This document shows positions 25,212-33,120 of a stretch of 64,000 bases of DNA, piece by piece. This DNA is from Streptomyces acidiscabies. GTDB lineage: Bacteria; Actinomycetota; Actinomycetes; Streptomycetales; Streptomycetaceae. The stretch spans positions 1,426,001 through 1,490,000 of the forward strand of contig NZ_JAGJBY010000002.1 of the NCBI RefSeq assembly GCF_020010905.1, in the 5' to 3' direction. How positions within the stretch are numbered: position 1 is the stretch's first letter; the number at the start of each line of letters is the position of its first letter. A model generated the notes under the pieces. That model made no database searches. It worked only from the letters and a program-made list of their open reading frames with translations, and had not been told where the DNA came from. Made by a program: the position numbers and the translations under genes.

Positions 25212-26077
25212 CCCGTAAGCGACTTGCCCTCCTCGGCTCACCAGTCGACGCGGCGCTCTCCCCGGTCCTGCACCGGGCCGCCTACCGCGCACTCGGCCTG
25301 AACTGGACCTACCAGGCCATCGACTGCACCCCCGAACAGCTCCCGGCCTTCCTCGCCGGCCTTGACGACACTTGGGCAGGGCTGTCGCTGACCATGCCGC
25401 TCAAACGCGCCGCCGTACCCCTCCTCGACGAAGTCTCGGACACAGTGAAAGCCACCGGCACCGCCAACACGATCACCTGTGTGGACGGACAACTTCTCGG
25501 AGAGAACACCGACTTCACCGGCGTGCTTTACGCCCTCTGGGACTCCGGGGTCACCCGGGCCGAGTCGGCGTGCGTGCTCGGCGCAGGAGCCACCGCGTCC
25601 ACCGCACTCGCCGTCCTGCACACCCTCGGCTGCTCCACGGCGACCGTCGTCGCCCGCGACACCAGCCGCATCCACGAACTGGCCCTGGCCGCCGAACGCA
25701 TCGGCATCACCGCGCATATCCGGCCGTGGGACCAGGCTCTCCGCCACCTGGACGCCGACCTGGTTGTCTCCGCCCTCCCGCCCGGCGCCGCCGACCCCCT
25801 CGCCCCGCACTGGCCGACGACGGGGAACACCCTCCTCGACGTCGTGTACCGCCCCTGGCCGACCCCGCTCGCTCGCGCTGCCCAGGACAGGGGGAGCACG
25901 GTCATCGGCGGCCTCCCCATGCTCGTGCACCAAGCCGCCCGCCAGGTTGAACTCCAGACCGGCCACAGCCCGGCGCCCTGGGAAGCCATGTACGCGGCGG
26001 CGCGACGAGCCCTCCCGGACAGCAGCTCCTCGGTGTACGGGACCGACGTCCGGCCGTTCAGATCTTCGTCCCTTTGA
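25208..26077 (+). CDS. shikimate dehydrogenase-family protein
   Basis: 289 residues. N-terminal substrate site has LSPVLHRAAY, the catalytic lysine K66 in LTMPLKRA, and N100-T-D102 in ENTDFTG; the NADP loop is LGAGATAST at 123-131. All residues needed for oxidoreductase activity on shikimate-like cyclic substrates are present. Being last in a specialised operon rather than near aroA/B/C, it is more likely a paralogue acting on a quinate-, aminoshikimate- or cyclitol-like compound. Its 3' end overlaps that of the convergent kinase gene by 20 bases. Confidence 0.85.
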   Translation: MTRKRLALLGSPVDAALSPVLHRAAYRALGLNWTYQAIDCTPEQLPAFLAGLDDTWAGLSLTMPLKRAAVPLLDEVSDTVKATGTANTITCVDGQLLGENTDFTGVLYALWDSGVTRAESACVLGAGATASTALAVLHTLGCSTATVVARDTSRIHELALAAERIGITAHIRPWDQALRHLDADLVVSALPPGAADPLAPHWPTTGNTLLDVVYRPWPTPLARAAQDRGSTVIGGLPMLVHQAARQVELQTGHSPAPWEAMYAAARRALPDSSSSVYGTDVRPFRSSSL

Positions 26078-26948
26078 TCATGCGGGCCAGGAGACGCCGA
26101 CCTGACCGGACATGCGCCTCGTTGCCTTCGAAGACGCCGCGCGTCAGCCGGTTCACGGCGCGGAGCGTGATCAGCGAGACGAGCATGTGGCGTTCGGCGG
26201 TGCTGATCCTCTGGCCGTACCCCTCGTAGAAGCTGCTGCGCAGGAGGGGGAGGTCGATCCAGCGGCAGGCCAGCGGGACGAGGTCGTGGACGACCGACGC
26301 GTGGCGGCTGTTCGCGTAGTCGACGAGCGCGAGCGGGCCGCCTGCCGAGCGGATCCAGTTCCCTTCGTGGGGGTCGCCGTGGATGAAGCCGGTCAACAGC
26401 GGTTTGGCGTCCCGGAGATGCTTCACCCGTTGCCTGGCGAACTCCTCTTCCTTCTCCGATAAGCAGGGGCGGCCGGTGTCGAGGAGGCGTTCGGCGGCGT
26501 CGGCCGCCTGCGTCAGCGATGTACGGGCCGTGGCCCAGGCGTGTGGGGAGGGCTGGTGGGCGTGGAGTTGGGCGAGGACGGCGCCGGCGCGGCGGTAGAT
26601 GTCGACCCGGCTGGTCACCGGCATGCGGGCGTGGGAGACGGGGATGCCCGGAACGGCGGTCATGATCAGGGCCAGGCGTCGCTCGGAGGACGCCACGAGC
26701 CGAGGGGTGCAGGCGGCGTCCAGGCCGCGTAGGACGTTCCGGTAGGCGTACGTTTCGCGCTGGTAGGCGGTGCGGCTCGCGCACCGTTTGACGAAGAACC
26801 TCCGGTCGCTCTGGATGACTTCCCAGACACGGGGGCTGCCTGTGGGGCGTGGGGGGCGAGACGTCCCCAGTGCATCCATGGCCCAGGTCAGCAGAGGGCT
26901 CCCTGAGGAGGGGATAGCTGCTGATCGGGCCGCGTTGAAGCTCGTCAT
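26058..26948 (-). CDS. aminoglycoside phosphotransferase (APH)-family kinase
   Basis: 296 residues with a protein-kinase-like fold: candidate ATP-lysine K54 in FFVKRC, Brenner motif HGDPHEGNW at 190-198 and metal aspartate D210 in LVDYANSR. Such kinases phosphorylate antibiotics, choline-like compounds or cyclitols. It converges on the enzyme operon and is followed upstream by a regulator and two phosphoesterases on the same strand. It may protect the producer by phosphorylating the product, with a phosphoesterase reversing this; that pairing is inference. Confidence 0.85.
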   Translation of the reverse strand: MTSFNAARSAAIPSSGSPLLTWAMDALGTSRPPRPTGSPRVWEVIQSDRRFFVKRCASRTAYQRETYAYRNVLRGLDAACTPRLVASSERRLALIMTAVPGIPVSHARMPVTSRVDIYRRAGAVLAQLHAHQPSPHAWATARTSLTQAADAAERLLDTGRPCLSEKEEEFARQRVKHLRDAKPLLTGFIHGDPHEGNWIRSAGGPLALVDYANSRHASVVHDLVPLACRWIDLPLLRSSFYEGYGQRISTAERHMLVSLITLRAVNRLTRGVFEGNEAHVRSGRRLLARMIKGTKI

Positions 26949-26996
26949 GATTCTTTTCCGGAGGCGAGGGAGGAGTGGTCGGAGGTGGCAAGAGGC

Positions 26997-27494
26997 TCAG
27001 ATGGGAGGACAGTTGTGGCCGGCGAGGGGTGTGACGCGGGGGCCGATGTGATCGTGAGTGAGGAGTCCTTCGGCGAAGAGAGGGCCGAGAGCCTTGGCGA
27101 TCGCGGGGGCGGGAACGCCGTACCAGTCGGCAAGCTCTTCGGGCGCCGGGAACTTTCCGCCGGGTGGGTACACACCGTCGGCGAGACGCAGCCGTATCGA
27201 ATGCTCGATCTGCTGGATCTTCTTCCGGGGGATTCCCGGAGAGGTCGACGCCGTTGAGGCGACGACGAGCGGGTCGGTGCTGACGAGGCCGTCCCGGGCG
27301 AGGCCGCGCAGGGCGGCGTGGATGACGATCGTGGGGACGAGGTATCCGGCCGCGAGGTCGGTGACGTTCAACGGGGTGCCGGGCGGGATCTGTCCGGTGG
27401 TGATGGCGTCGTGCAGCCCTCGGTAGGCGCGGCCCGCCTGTCCGGTGCGTCGGGGGTCGAGGCCGCGGGTCTCGGCGGCGGTGAGGTCGGTCAT
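26997..27494 (-). CDS. GntR-type regulator with two winged-helix domains
   Basis: 165 residues. Two GntR-like winged helices are visible: about 20-78 (YRGLHDAITTGQIPPGTPL, NVTDLAAGY) and about 100-160 (HSIRLRLADGVYPPGGKF, APEELADWYGVPAPAIAKAL). No effector-binding domain is present, unlike typical GntR proteins, so it may be a duplicated DNA-binding module. The first copy is less conserved in its recognition helix. ATG 27494 has AGGACG upstream and was chosen over a long, coding-poor extension. It lies between the kinase and the phosphoesterase pair, likely in one operon. Confidence 0.72.
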   Translation of the reverse strand: MTDLTAAETRGLDPRRTGQAGRAYRGLHDAITTGQIPPGTPLNVTDLAAGYLVPTIVIHAALRGLARDGLVSTDPLVVASTASTSPGIPRKKIQQIEHSIRLRLADGVYPPGGKFPAPEELADWYGVPAPAIAKALGPLFAEGLLTHDHIGPRVTPLAGHNCPPI

Positions 27495-27571
27495 TGTGAG
27501 GTCGTCCTGTGGATGGTCCGGGCTCTGCTGCCCGCCGTTCCTGAACCCGGCGGGCGGCAGAGAGGCGGTGG

Positions 27572-28414
27572 TCAGGGGGTGGTGGTTTCGGCGTCGAGGA
27601 TCACCGGGAGGTGGTCCGACGCCCGCCGGGCGATCGCCGTGTCGTACGTCGTGCAGGCGTGGACCCGGAGGTTGCTGACGAGGATGTGGTCGAAGCGCAT
27701 CGGGACGGGTTCGTTGTCGTAGAAGTGGCCGACGCTCGCGGCGCGGGGCCGGCCGGTGAGGGTTTCGGGGTCCTGCCATCCGGCGGCGAGCAGCAGGTGG
27801 TAGGCGTCGAGGTCGGCGTCGCCGAACGTGCCGTCCGGGTTGATGCGGCAGTAGCGGGACCGGAGGTTGCGCGGGATGAGGTTCCAGTCGATCCGGTCGC
27901 CGGGGTGTGGGCAGTTCAGGTCGCCCATGAGGAGTCCGCGGCCGGGGGTGCCGGGGAATTCTCCGGCGTAGTCGGTCATCCGGCGGGCTTCGGCGAGCCG
28001 GGCCTCGCCGCCGCTCCAGTCGAGGTGGGTGGTCAGGACGGTCAGGTCGCCGGAGCCGTCCTCAGGTGCGTCTTGGGGGCGCAGCCGGGTGAGGATCAGC
28101 GCGTGGTGGAAAGCGGTGACGGCACGCCGCCGGCTGTCGATCAGGCGGAAGGTGTCCGGCCGGTACAGCGTGGCGGTGAAGTTGCGGAACGCGGGGTCCG
28201 CGCCGTACGACGGCGCCATGAGGGCGATCTTCATGCCGAGCTTGTCCGCGACCCTGGTGGCGCGGTCCTTCTCGTCCCAGGAGGTGCACTCCTGGAGCGC
28301 GAGGATGTCGGGGTGCAGGTGGGTGAGGATGCCGACCTGGTCGTCGAACCGCTGTTCGTCGTCGCCGTCCAGCCCGCCGAGGTAGAGGTTCCAGGTCACC
28401 GCCCGCAGTTTCAT
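27572..28414 (-). CDS. endonuclease/exonuclease/phosphatase (EEP) family protein
   Basis: 280 residues. EEP motifs in order: VTWNLYLGG, ILALQECTSW (metal glutamate), LTTHLDW, LMGDLNCP and RASDHLPVIL (catalytic Asp-His). The family is a Mg-dependent phosphodiesterase/phosphatase group that includes DNases and sphingomyelinases. No signal peptide. Its ATG overlaps the stop of the upstream EEP gene (ATGA), so the pair is coupled. Confidence 0.83.
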   Translation of the reverse strand: MKLRAVTWNLYLGGLDGDDEQRFDDQVGILTHLHPDILALQECTSWDEKDRATRVADKLGMKIALMAPSYGADPAFRNFTATLYRPDTFRLIDSRRRAVTAFHHALILTRLRPQDAPEDGSGDLTVLTTHLDWSGGEARLAEARRMTDYAGEFPGTPGRGLLMGDLNCPHPGDRIDWNLIPRNLRSRYCRINPDGTFGDADLDAYHLLLAAGWQDPETLTGRPRAASVGHFYDNEPVPMRFDHILVSNLRVHACTTYDTAIARRASDHLPVILDAETTTP

Positions 28415-29379
28415 GCGGCCTTTCCCAGGGGCTTGAAGTCGTACGGGGGCAGAGGGGTAACCGCACGCTTCTGCGCCTCGATGAACTTGGCGCGGCTGTA
28501 GACGACTTCGACGGCGTTGTGGTCGGAGAAGTCGCTGGTGTCGTGGATGATGACGTCGACGGCTGCGGTGGCAGTCCAGGGGTCGGTGTAGTGGCGGTCG
28601 ATGCGGCGTGGTCCGCCCTGGCCTCGGGACTGGGGAGCGTGGCCGGCGGTGGGGTTGAGGGCGTGGGGTTTGCCGAGGTGGTGAGCGGCGTAGCGGGCGG
28701 GGTCGTGCAGGCCGCAGGCCAGCAGGGTTCCGTCGAGGTAGGTGCAACTGGTGCGGGTGCCGTCGGGGTTGGGCTTGCTGCGGTGGACCATGTGGACGCG
28801 GTCGGTGATGTCGGGGCTGGACCAGTCGATGGGCGGGACCTTCTCACCGTGCGGCACGGGGTATTCGTTGCAGTCCCCGCCGCCGATGAAGCCGAACCCC
28901 TGTTTCATCTTGTCGGCGAGATTGGTGATCTCGTCGGCCTCGCGTTCGCGGCCCTTGACGGAGTTGAAGGCGCCGTGCCAGCTGACCACGACGATGGGAC
29001 GCTCGGGGAGCTCGCGCAAGCAGACGACCGCCTGAGCGGGCGGGGTACGCCAGATGCCGGGGTGGTCGAACTGCCGGAGGATGTTGAACGTGCCAGGGCG
29101 GCTGAATAGGGCGGTGGGGTTGTTGCCGACGCCTTCGGCACCGATGAACCCTCGCATTCCGAGGTATGTCTCGGCGGCGTGGAGACGGCGGTTGCCGGTC
29201 TTCTTGTCGCGGCTGTAGGTCATCTCCTGACGGAACAGCAGGTCCGGTTCGAGCTCGGAGAGGAAGTGGTGGGCGTCATGCCACCGCTTCGGGAACCGGC
29301 CATCCTCATCGGGGCCGCCGTCGTGTTCCAGGTTGAAGGTGACCACTTTGATCACGGGTTCGCTGTACGTGTTGCTCAC
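28411..29379 (-). CDS. EEP-family phosphoesterase, divergent paralogue
   Basis: 322 residues. VVTFNLEHDGG, LLFRQEMTYS, VVSWHGAFN, GGGDCNEYP and SDHNAVEVVY correspond to the EEP motifs, though several are altered (for example RQE in place of LQE, and DCNEY in place of DxN-fP). The GTG start is preceded by GGAGGG with five bases spacing, which decides against an upstream ATG. The tail of about 30 residues after the last motif is unusual. It is probably paired functionally with the following EEP gene. Confidence 0.75.
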   Translation of the reverse strand: MSNTYSEPVIKVVTFNLEHDGGPDEDGRFPKRWHDAHHFLSELEPDLLFRQEMTYSRDKKTGNRRLHAAETYLGMRGFIGAEGVGNNPTALFSRPGTFNILRQFDHPGIWRTPPAQAVVCLRELPERPIVVVSWHGAFNSVKGREREADEITNLADKMKQGFGFIGGGDCNEYPVPHGEKVPPIDWSSPDITDRVHMVHRSKPNPDGTRTSCTYLDGTLLACGLHDPARYAAHHLGKPHALNPTAGHAPQSRGQGGPRRIDRHYTDPWTATAAVDVIIHDTSDFSDHNAVEVVYSRAKFIEAQKRAVTPLPPYDFKPLGKAA

Positions 29380-29526
29380 GGAGTCCCTCCGGTGTTCTTG
29401 GACGAGATGCGGACAGAAGACGGAAGTCGGGGTCTCCCTGTCGCCGCGCCGACACGGCAACAGGGAGACGGTCCACCGCGCGGCCGAGCAGCCCAGGGCG
29501 CGGTCGCGCGGTGGGTGTGGGGGGTT

Positions 29527-29566
29527 GGGCTCCTGCCGCCTGCCACCGAGTCGGCGGCAGGAGCCC
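29527..29566 (-). terminator. strong hairpin downstream of the acyl-CoA dehydrogenase operon
   Basis: GGGCTCCTGCCGCC (29527-29540) pairs perfectly over 14 bases with GGCGGCAGGAGCCC (29553-29566), with a 12-base loop. It follows the end of the minus-strand operon and precedes the EEP genes, so it should separate the two transcription units. Confidence 0.75.
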
Positions 29567-29631
29567 GCGGTCCGCGTGCGGCCGTAGGCAGAGACGGGGG
29601 TGGCCGCGCGCGGTGGCAGGAAAGCGGGAGG

Positions 29632-30882
29632 TCAGGTGGGGGTGCCGAGGAGTGTGTCGGCGAGTCTGATGCGCTGGGTCTCGCCGGTTCCGGCGGGTGA
29701 GTAGAGCATCTGGGCGTCGCGCCAAAGCCGTTGGAAGGGGTGGTCGAGGTCGTAGGCGCGGGAGCCGTGCAGGTGTGCCGCGTCCTGGCCGGAGGCTTCA
29801 ACGAGCTGCTGGCTGACGTACTTGGCGGTGACGAGATCGGCAGTCCACCGCGTGCGGACGTCGGAGGCGACAGTGTCCGGGACGGGGGCAGGGTCCTGTT
29901 CGCCGGGGTGCGGGGGGAGGTCGAGGAGGGCGGAGGCGTGGTAGACGAGGGTGCGGGCGGTGTGAAAGCGGGCCTGCATCTCGCCGAGCTGGTCCCGGAC
30001 GACGGGGAGGTCGGTGAGGGAGCCGTTGTAGCGGGGACGGCTGCTCAGGTAGCCGGTGGTGGTCTCCAGCATCGCTTCGTGCAGGCCCAGGGAGATCGCT
30101 CCGATGTTCAGGCGGCCGGCGGTGATGCTGGCGGTCTGCGCCACGTCCATCCCCCGGCCGACCTCGCCGATGACGTGCTCGGCGGGGACGTGGACGCGGT
30201 CGAGGTCGATCTCGCCGAGCGAGAACCCTCGTAGTCCGAGCGCGGGGTGGTGCGGGTGAAGCACGAGGCCGGGCGAGTCGGCGTCGATCGCGAACGCGGT
30301 CAGGGCTCGCGAGGCCGTCTCGCCGGGAGCACCGGTGCGGGCGACGACCAGGTGCCAGCGTGCGAGGTGCGCGTTGCCGACGCGGGTTTTGGTGCCGGTG
30401 ATGAACCAGCCGCCGTCGGGAGCGGGTTCGGCGGTCGTCTCCATCCCGCCGATGTGTCCACCGGCCCAGCGTTCGGTCACGGCGATCGACCACAACGCCG
30501 ACCCGTCGGCGATCCCCGGCAGCCAGGTGCGCTTCTGCTCGTCGTCGGCGAAGACGGTCAGGCCGTACGCGGGGATCACGGTGGCCTGGAGCGCTGCCGC
30601 GACGGCCGCCGAGACGCGCGCGGTGCGGTGGACCAGGACGGTCTTCGCGACATGCCCGGCCTCCGTACCGCCGTACTCGGCGGGGATGATCACCCCGTAC
30701 CAGCCCTGCTCGGCCATGAGCGCGACGAGCCGCTTCTCGACCCGCACCGAACGTTCCATGGTGTCCACGCGCCGCGCGATGCGGTCGGCCGCGAACCGGT
30801 CGGCCGTCTCCCACAGCCTTTCGTGCTGGTCGGTGAGGTAGAGGCGGAGCGACGGCGGCGGTGGCGCGGGGGTGGTGTACAT
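29632..30882 (-). CDS. acyl-CoA dehydrogenase family protein
   Basis: 416 residues. N-terminal helical domain with LMAEQGWYGVIIPAEYGG, middle beta domain with ITGTKTRVGNAHLARW and ALGLRGFSLGEIDLD, and C-terminal helical domain ending RLWRDAQMLYSPAGTGETQRIRLADTLLG, the FAD-binding end of the family. It would oxidise an acyl thioester or a carrier-bound intermediate using FAD. It is last in a minus-strand series after the conservon and GAF genes. The ATG follows a GGGAG-type site. Physiological substrate not apparent. Confidence 0.86.
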   Translation of the reverse strand: MYTTPAPPPPSLRLYLTDQHERLWETADRFAADRIARRVDTMERSVRVEKRLVALMAEQGWYGVIIPAEYGGTEAGHVAKTVLVHRTARVSAAVAAALQATVIPAYGLTVFADDEQKRTWLPGIADGSALWSIAVTERWAGGHIGGMETTAEPAPDGGWFITGTKTRVGNAHLARWHLVVARTGAPGETASRALTAFAIDADSPGLVLHPHHPALGLRGFSLGEIDLDRVHVPAEHVIGEVGRGMDVAQTASITAGRLNIGAISLGLHEAMLETTTGYLSSRPRYNGSLTDLPVVRDQLGEMQARFHTARTLVYHASALLDLPPHPGEQDPAPVPDTVASDVRTRWTADLVTAKYVSQQLVEASGQDAAHLHGSRAYDLDHPFQRLWRDAQMLYSPAGTGETQRIRLADTLLGTPT

Positions 30883-30952
30883 GGGGCGTCTCCCTCTCCC
30901 TGGAGTCGGCTTACGGGCGGTACGGCCGGGGACCTCGAACGCGGGGTGTGGT

Positions 30953-31564
30953 TCAGCGAGCGCGCTGGACGATGACGTCGCGGGCCTCTTCGGCGGCGTC
31001 GACGGTGATGTCCCGCAGGCGGTAGGAGTCGGCGACGGTGCGCACCTCGCGGTCGATCGCGCACACCGTGGCAAACGGAGTCCCGGTCACCGGGTCCTTG
31101 ATCGACATCCCGAAGTAGGTGCGGACGCCGAGGGCTTCGGCGACGAAGTCGAGGTGGAAGCGGGAGGCGTAGATGTCGGGGAGAGGGAGCGCCTTGTCGC
31201 GGGTGATGGTGTGGCGGCACCAGCCGCGGTCCAGGCTCATGGTCCGGCCCACCGGGACGTAGCCGTGGCCGTCCGGAGGCTGGCGCAGACCGATGAAGTG
31301 CTGCTGGTCGGTGATCAGGTTGACGAACGCGTACTGCATGTCCATGCGGGCGGCCAGGTCGGCGGCGATCTCGTCGAGGACGGGGTCGGGATCGGTGGAC
31401 AGGCCGAGCCGGTGCGCCACTTCCATCCGGGCGGCGATGTCGGAGAGCCGGTCGGCACGCTCGCCGGTCACGCTCTCGCCGTCGGCTCCGATCAGACCCG
31501 GCGGCGGGACGACGAGCGGAGGCTCGGGGGGCTTCGGGAAGGCAGGAGGGAGATGAAAGGTCAT
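30953..31564 (-). CDS. GAF-domain protein linked to the conservon
   Basis: 203 residues. After a proline-rich start, residues about 45-195 form a GAF domain (DEIAADLAARMDMQYAFVNLITDQQHFIGL; RGWCRHTITRDKALPLPD; GVRTYFGMSIKDPVTGTPFATVCAID). GAF domains bind small ligands or sense redox state. Its ATG overlaps the stop of the conservon GTPase gene (ATGA), so it is a fifth component of this unit. No output domain is attached. Confidence 0.83.
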   Translation of the reverse strand: MTFHLPPAFPKPPEPPLVVPPPGLIGADGESVTGERADRLSDIAARMEVAHRLGLSTDPDPVLDEIAADLAARMDMQYAFVNLITDQQHFIGLRQPPDGHGYVPVGRTMSLDRGWCRHTITRDKALPLPDIYASRFHLDFVAEALGVRTYFGMSIKDPVTGTPFATVCAIDREVRTVADSYRLRDITVDAAEEARDVIVQRAR

Positions 31565-32136
31565 GGTGCGTCCAGGAGAAGAGAGTCGGCCGGGACAGCG
31601 TCCAGGGCGTGCTCGATGAGGGTGACGAGCGTGCCGACGGCGGCGGCCTGGGAGCGGGCGTCGCAGGTCACGACCGGGATGCCGGGGTGCAGGTCCATCG
31701 CGGTGCGGACCTGCTCGGGGTGGTAGCGGTGGGCGCCGTCGAACTCGTTGAGCGCGATGACGAATGGCAGCCGCATCTGCTCGAAGAAGTCGATGGCCGG
31801 GTAACTGACGGTCAGGCGGCGGGTGTCGGCCAGGACGACGGCTCCGGCTGCGCCGTATGCGAGGTCGTGCCAGTAGTCGGTGAACCGGTCCTGACCGGGC
31901 ATTCCGAACAGGTACAGCTCCAGCGGGACGTCTCCGGGGAGGGTGAGACGGCCGAAGTCCAGGGCGACCGTGGTCGTGGTCTTGGACTTGATCCCGTCCA
32001 GGTCGTCGGTGGCCTGTCCGGCGGCCGTCATGACCTCTTCGGTGGACAGCGGCTCGATGTCGCTGACCGCGCCGACCATGGTCGTCTTGCCGACCCCGAA
32101 CCCTCCCGCGATGAGGATCTTCAACATGGTGGTCAT
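31561..32136 (-). CDS. conservon GTP/ATP-binding protein (CvnD-like)
   Basis: 191 residues of the MglA/Ras-like family in conservons: Walker A GGFGVGKTT at 11-19, LYLFGMPGQDRF as the switch-II region and LNEFDGA as the base-recognition motif. It switches with nucleotide state and pairs with the roadblock protein. The ATG lies eight bases beyond the DUF742 stop. Confidence 0.9.
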   Translation of the reverse strand: MTTMLKILIAGGFGVGKTTMVGAVSDIEPLSTEEVMTAAGQATDDLDGIKSKTTTTVALDFGRLTLPGDVPLELYLFGMPGQDRFTDYWHDLAYGAAGAVVLADTRRLTVSYPAIDFFEQMRLPFVIALNEFDGAHRYHPEQVRTAMDLHPGIPVVTCDARSQAAAVGTLVTLIEHALDAVPADSLLLDAP

Positions 32137-32143
32137 GGGTGGT

Positions 32144-32542
32144 TCACCCGGCCCGCAGGTGGGAGACGGCGTCGGGGAACTTCTTCCGCAGGCCCGCAAG
32201 GGCTGCCTCCAGGAGCTGTCGGCGGGGGACGGGGGAGCCGTCCGTGCTGGTGGCGGGGAGGTAGAGGGCGCGGTCGTCGACGAGGTCGGAGAGAAGGACC
32301 TTGACCTGAGTCACCGGCAGCCGGGTCCGTCCGGCGAGTTCGGCGACCGAGCGGTGGTGGGTACGGCACAACTCCACGACCTGAATGTGGACTTGCGTGT
32401 GCCCCGGCCGGGGTCGTCCCGGCCCGGCCGCGAGGACCGTCTCCAGACTCATCGGATACCGGGGGGTCGTGCGTCCGCCGGTGTGGAGGTAGGGACGTAC
32501 GAAGTGGCCGTCCTCCACCGCGTCGTGCCGGGAGCCGATCAC
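32144..32542 (-). CDS. DUF742 protein (CvnC-like)
   Basis: 132 residues with the family start VRPYLHTGGRT, a winged-helix-like middle (HRSVAELAGRTRLPVTQVKVLLSDLVDDRALYL read in parts) and the LRKKFPDA end. It is the third conserved conservon gene. The ATG overlaps the stop of the roadblock gene. Confidence 0.9.
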   Translation of the reverse strand: MIGSRHDAVEDGHFVRPYLHTGGRTTPRYPMSLETVLAAGPGRPRPGHTQVHIQVVELCRTHHRSVAELAGRTRLPVTQVKVLLSDLVDDRALYLPATSTDGSPVPRRQLLEAALAGLRKKFPDAVSHLRAG

Positions 32543-33036
32543 CGTACGTCAGCTCCCTGAACCTCGCGCACGGGTACGGCGATGTACGGCGCGAAGCTCG
32601 CCACCAGCTCGGCCATCTCCTCGCCGATCCTCCCCACGGACGCACCCCGGCCGGCCAGGACACATAGCACCGTGGCCACCTTGGTCTGCCGCTGGGGGAA
32701 GACACCCCGGCTCTCCCCGGTGCTCTGTACGAAGAGCCAGAAGTCGTCGTACTCGACCATCACCTGGCGCGGGTCCCCAGCCCGGCGTCCGTTCGGTGTC
32801 TGGACGCTGGCGGTCAGCCCGGCGATCCCGGACACGGCTGCAGACTGCTTGTCGGCCCAGGTCTGGTCGTTGCCGGTGTCGACGAGCGGCAGTCCGTCCC
32901 GCGACAGCAGCAACGCACGCTCGGCTCCCGGTACGGACTCGACGAAACGCTCTAGCAGCCAGGTCAGGCCCGACATGCCTGCGTCCTGCGCGGTCGATCC
33001 GGTCCCGGTCGTGCTGTCCATGCCATGAGTGGTCAT
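32539..33036 (-). CDS. roadblock/LC7 domain protein (CvnB-like)
   Basis: 165 residues: LTWLLERFVESVPGAERALLLSRDGLPL begins the roadblock/LC7 fold, followed by SAAVSGIAGLTASV. In conservons it is thought to act as partner or GAP-like regulator of the GTPase. N-terminal 20 residues are low complexity. Confidence 0.9.
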   Translation of the reverse strand: MTTHGMDSTTGTGSTAQDAGMSGLTWLLERFVESVPGAERALLLSRDGLPLVDTGNDQTWADKQSAAVSGIAGLTASVQTPNGRRAGDPRQVMVEYDDFWLFVQSTGESRGVFPQRQTKVATVLCVLAGRGASVGRIGEEMAELVASFAPYIAVPVREVQGADVR

Positions 33037-33120
33037 GCGAGTGCTCCGTATGTCCGTAACGGTGGGGGCGGCCGTACGCGCTTCTCGGTGGCGAGAGGCG
33101 GGGCCGGTGGGGGGAAGTCG

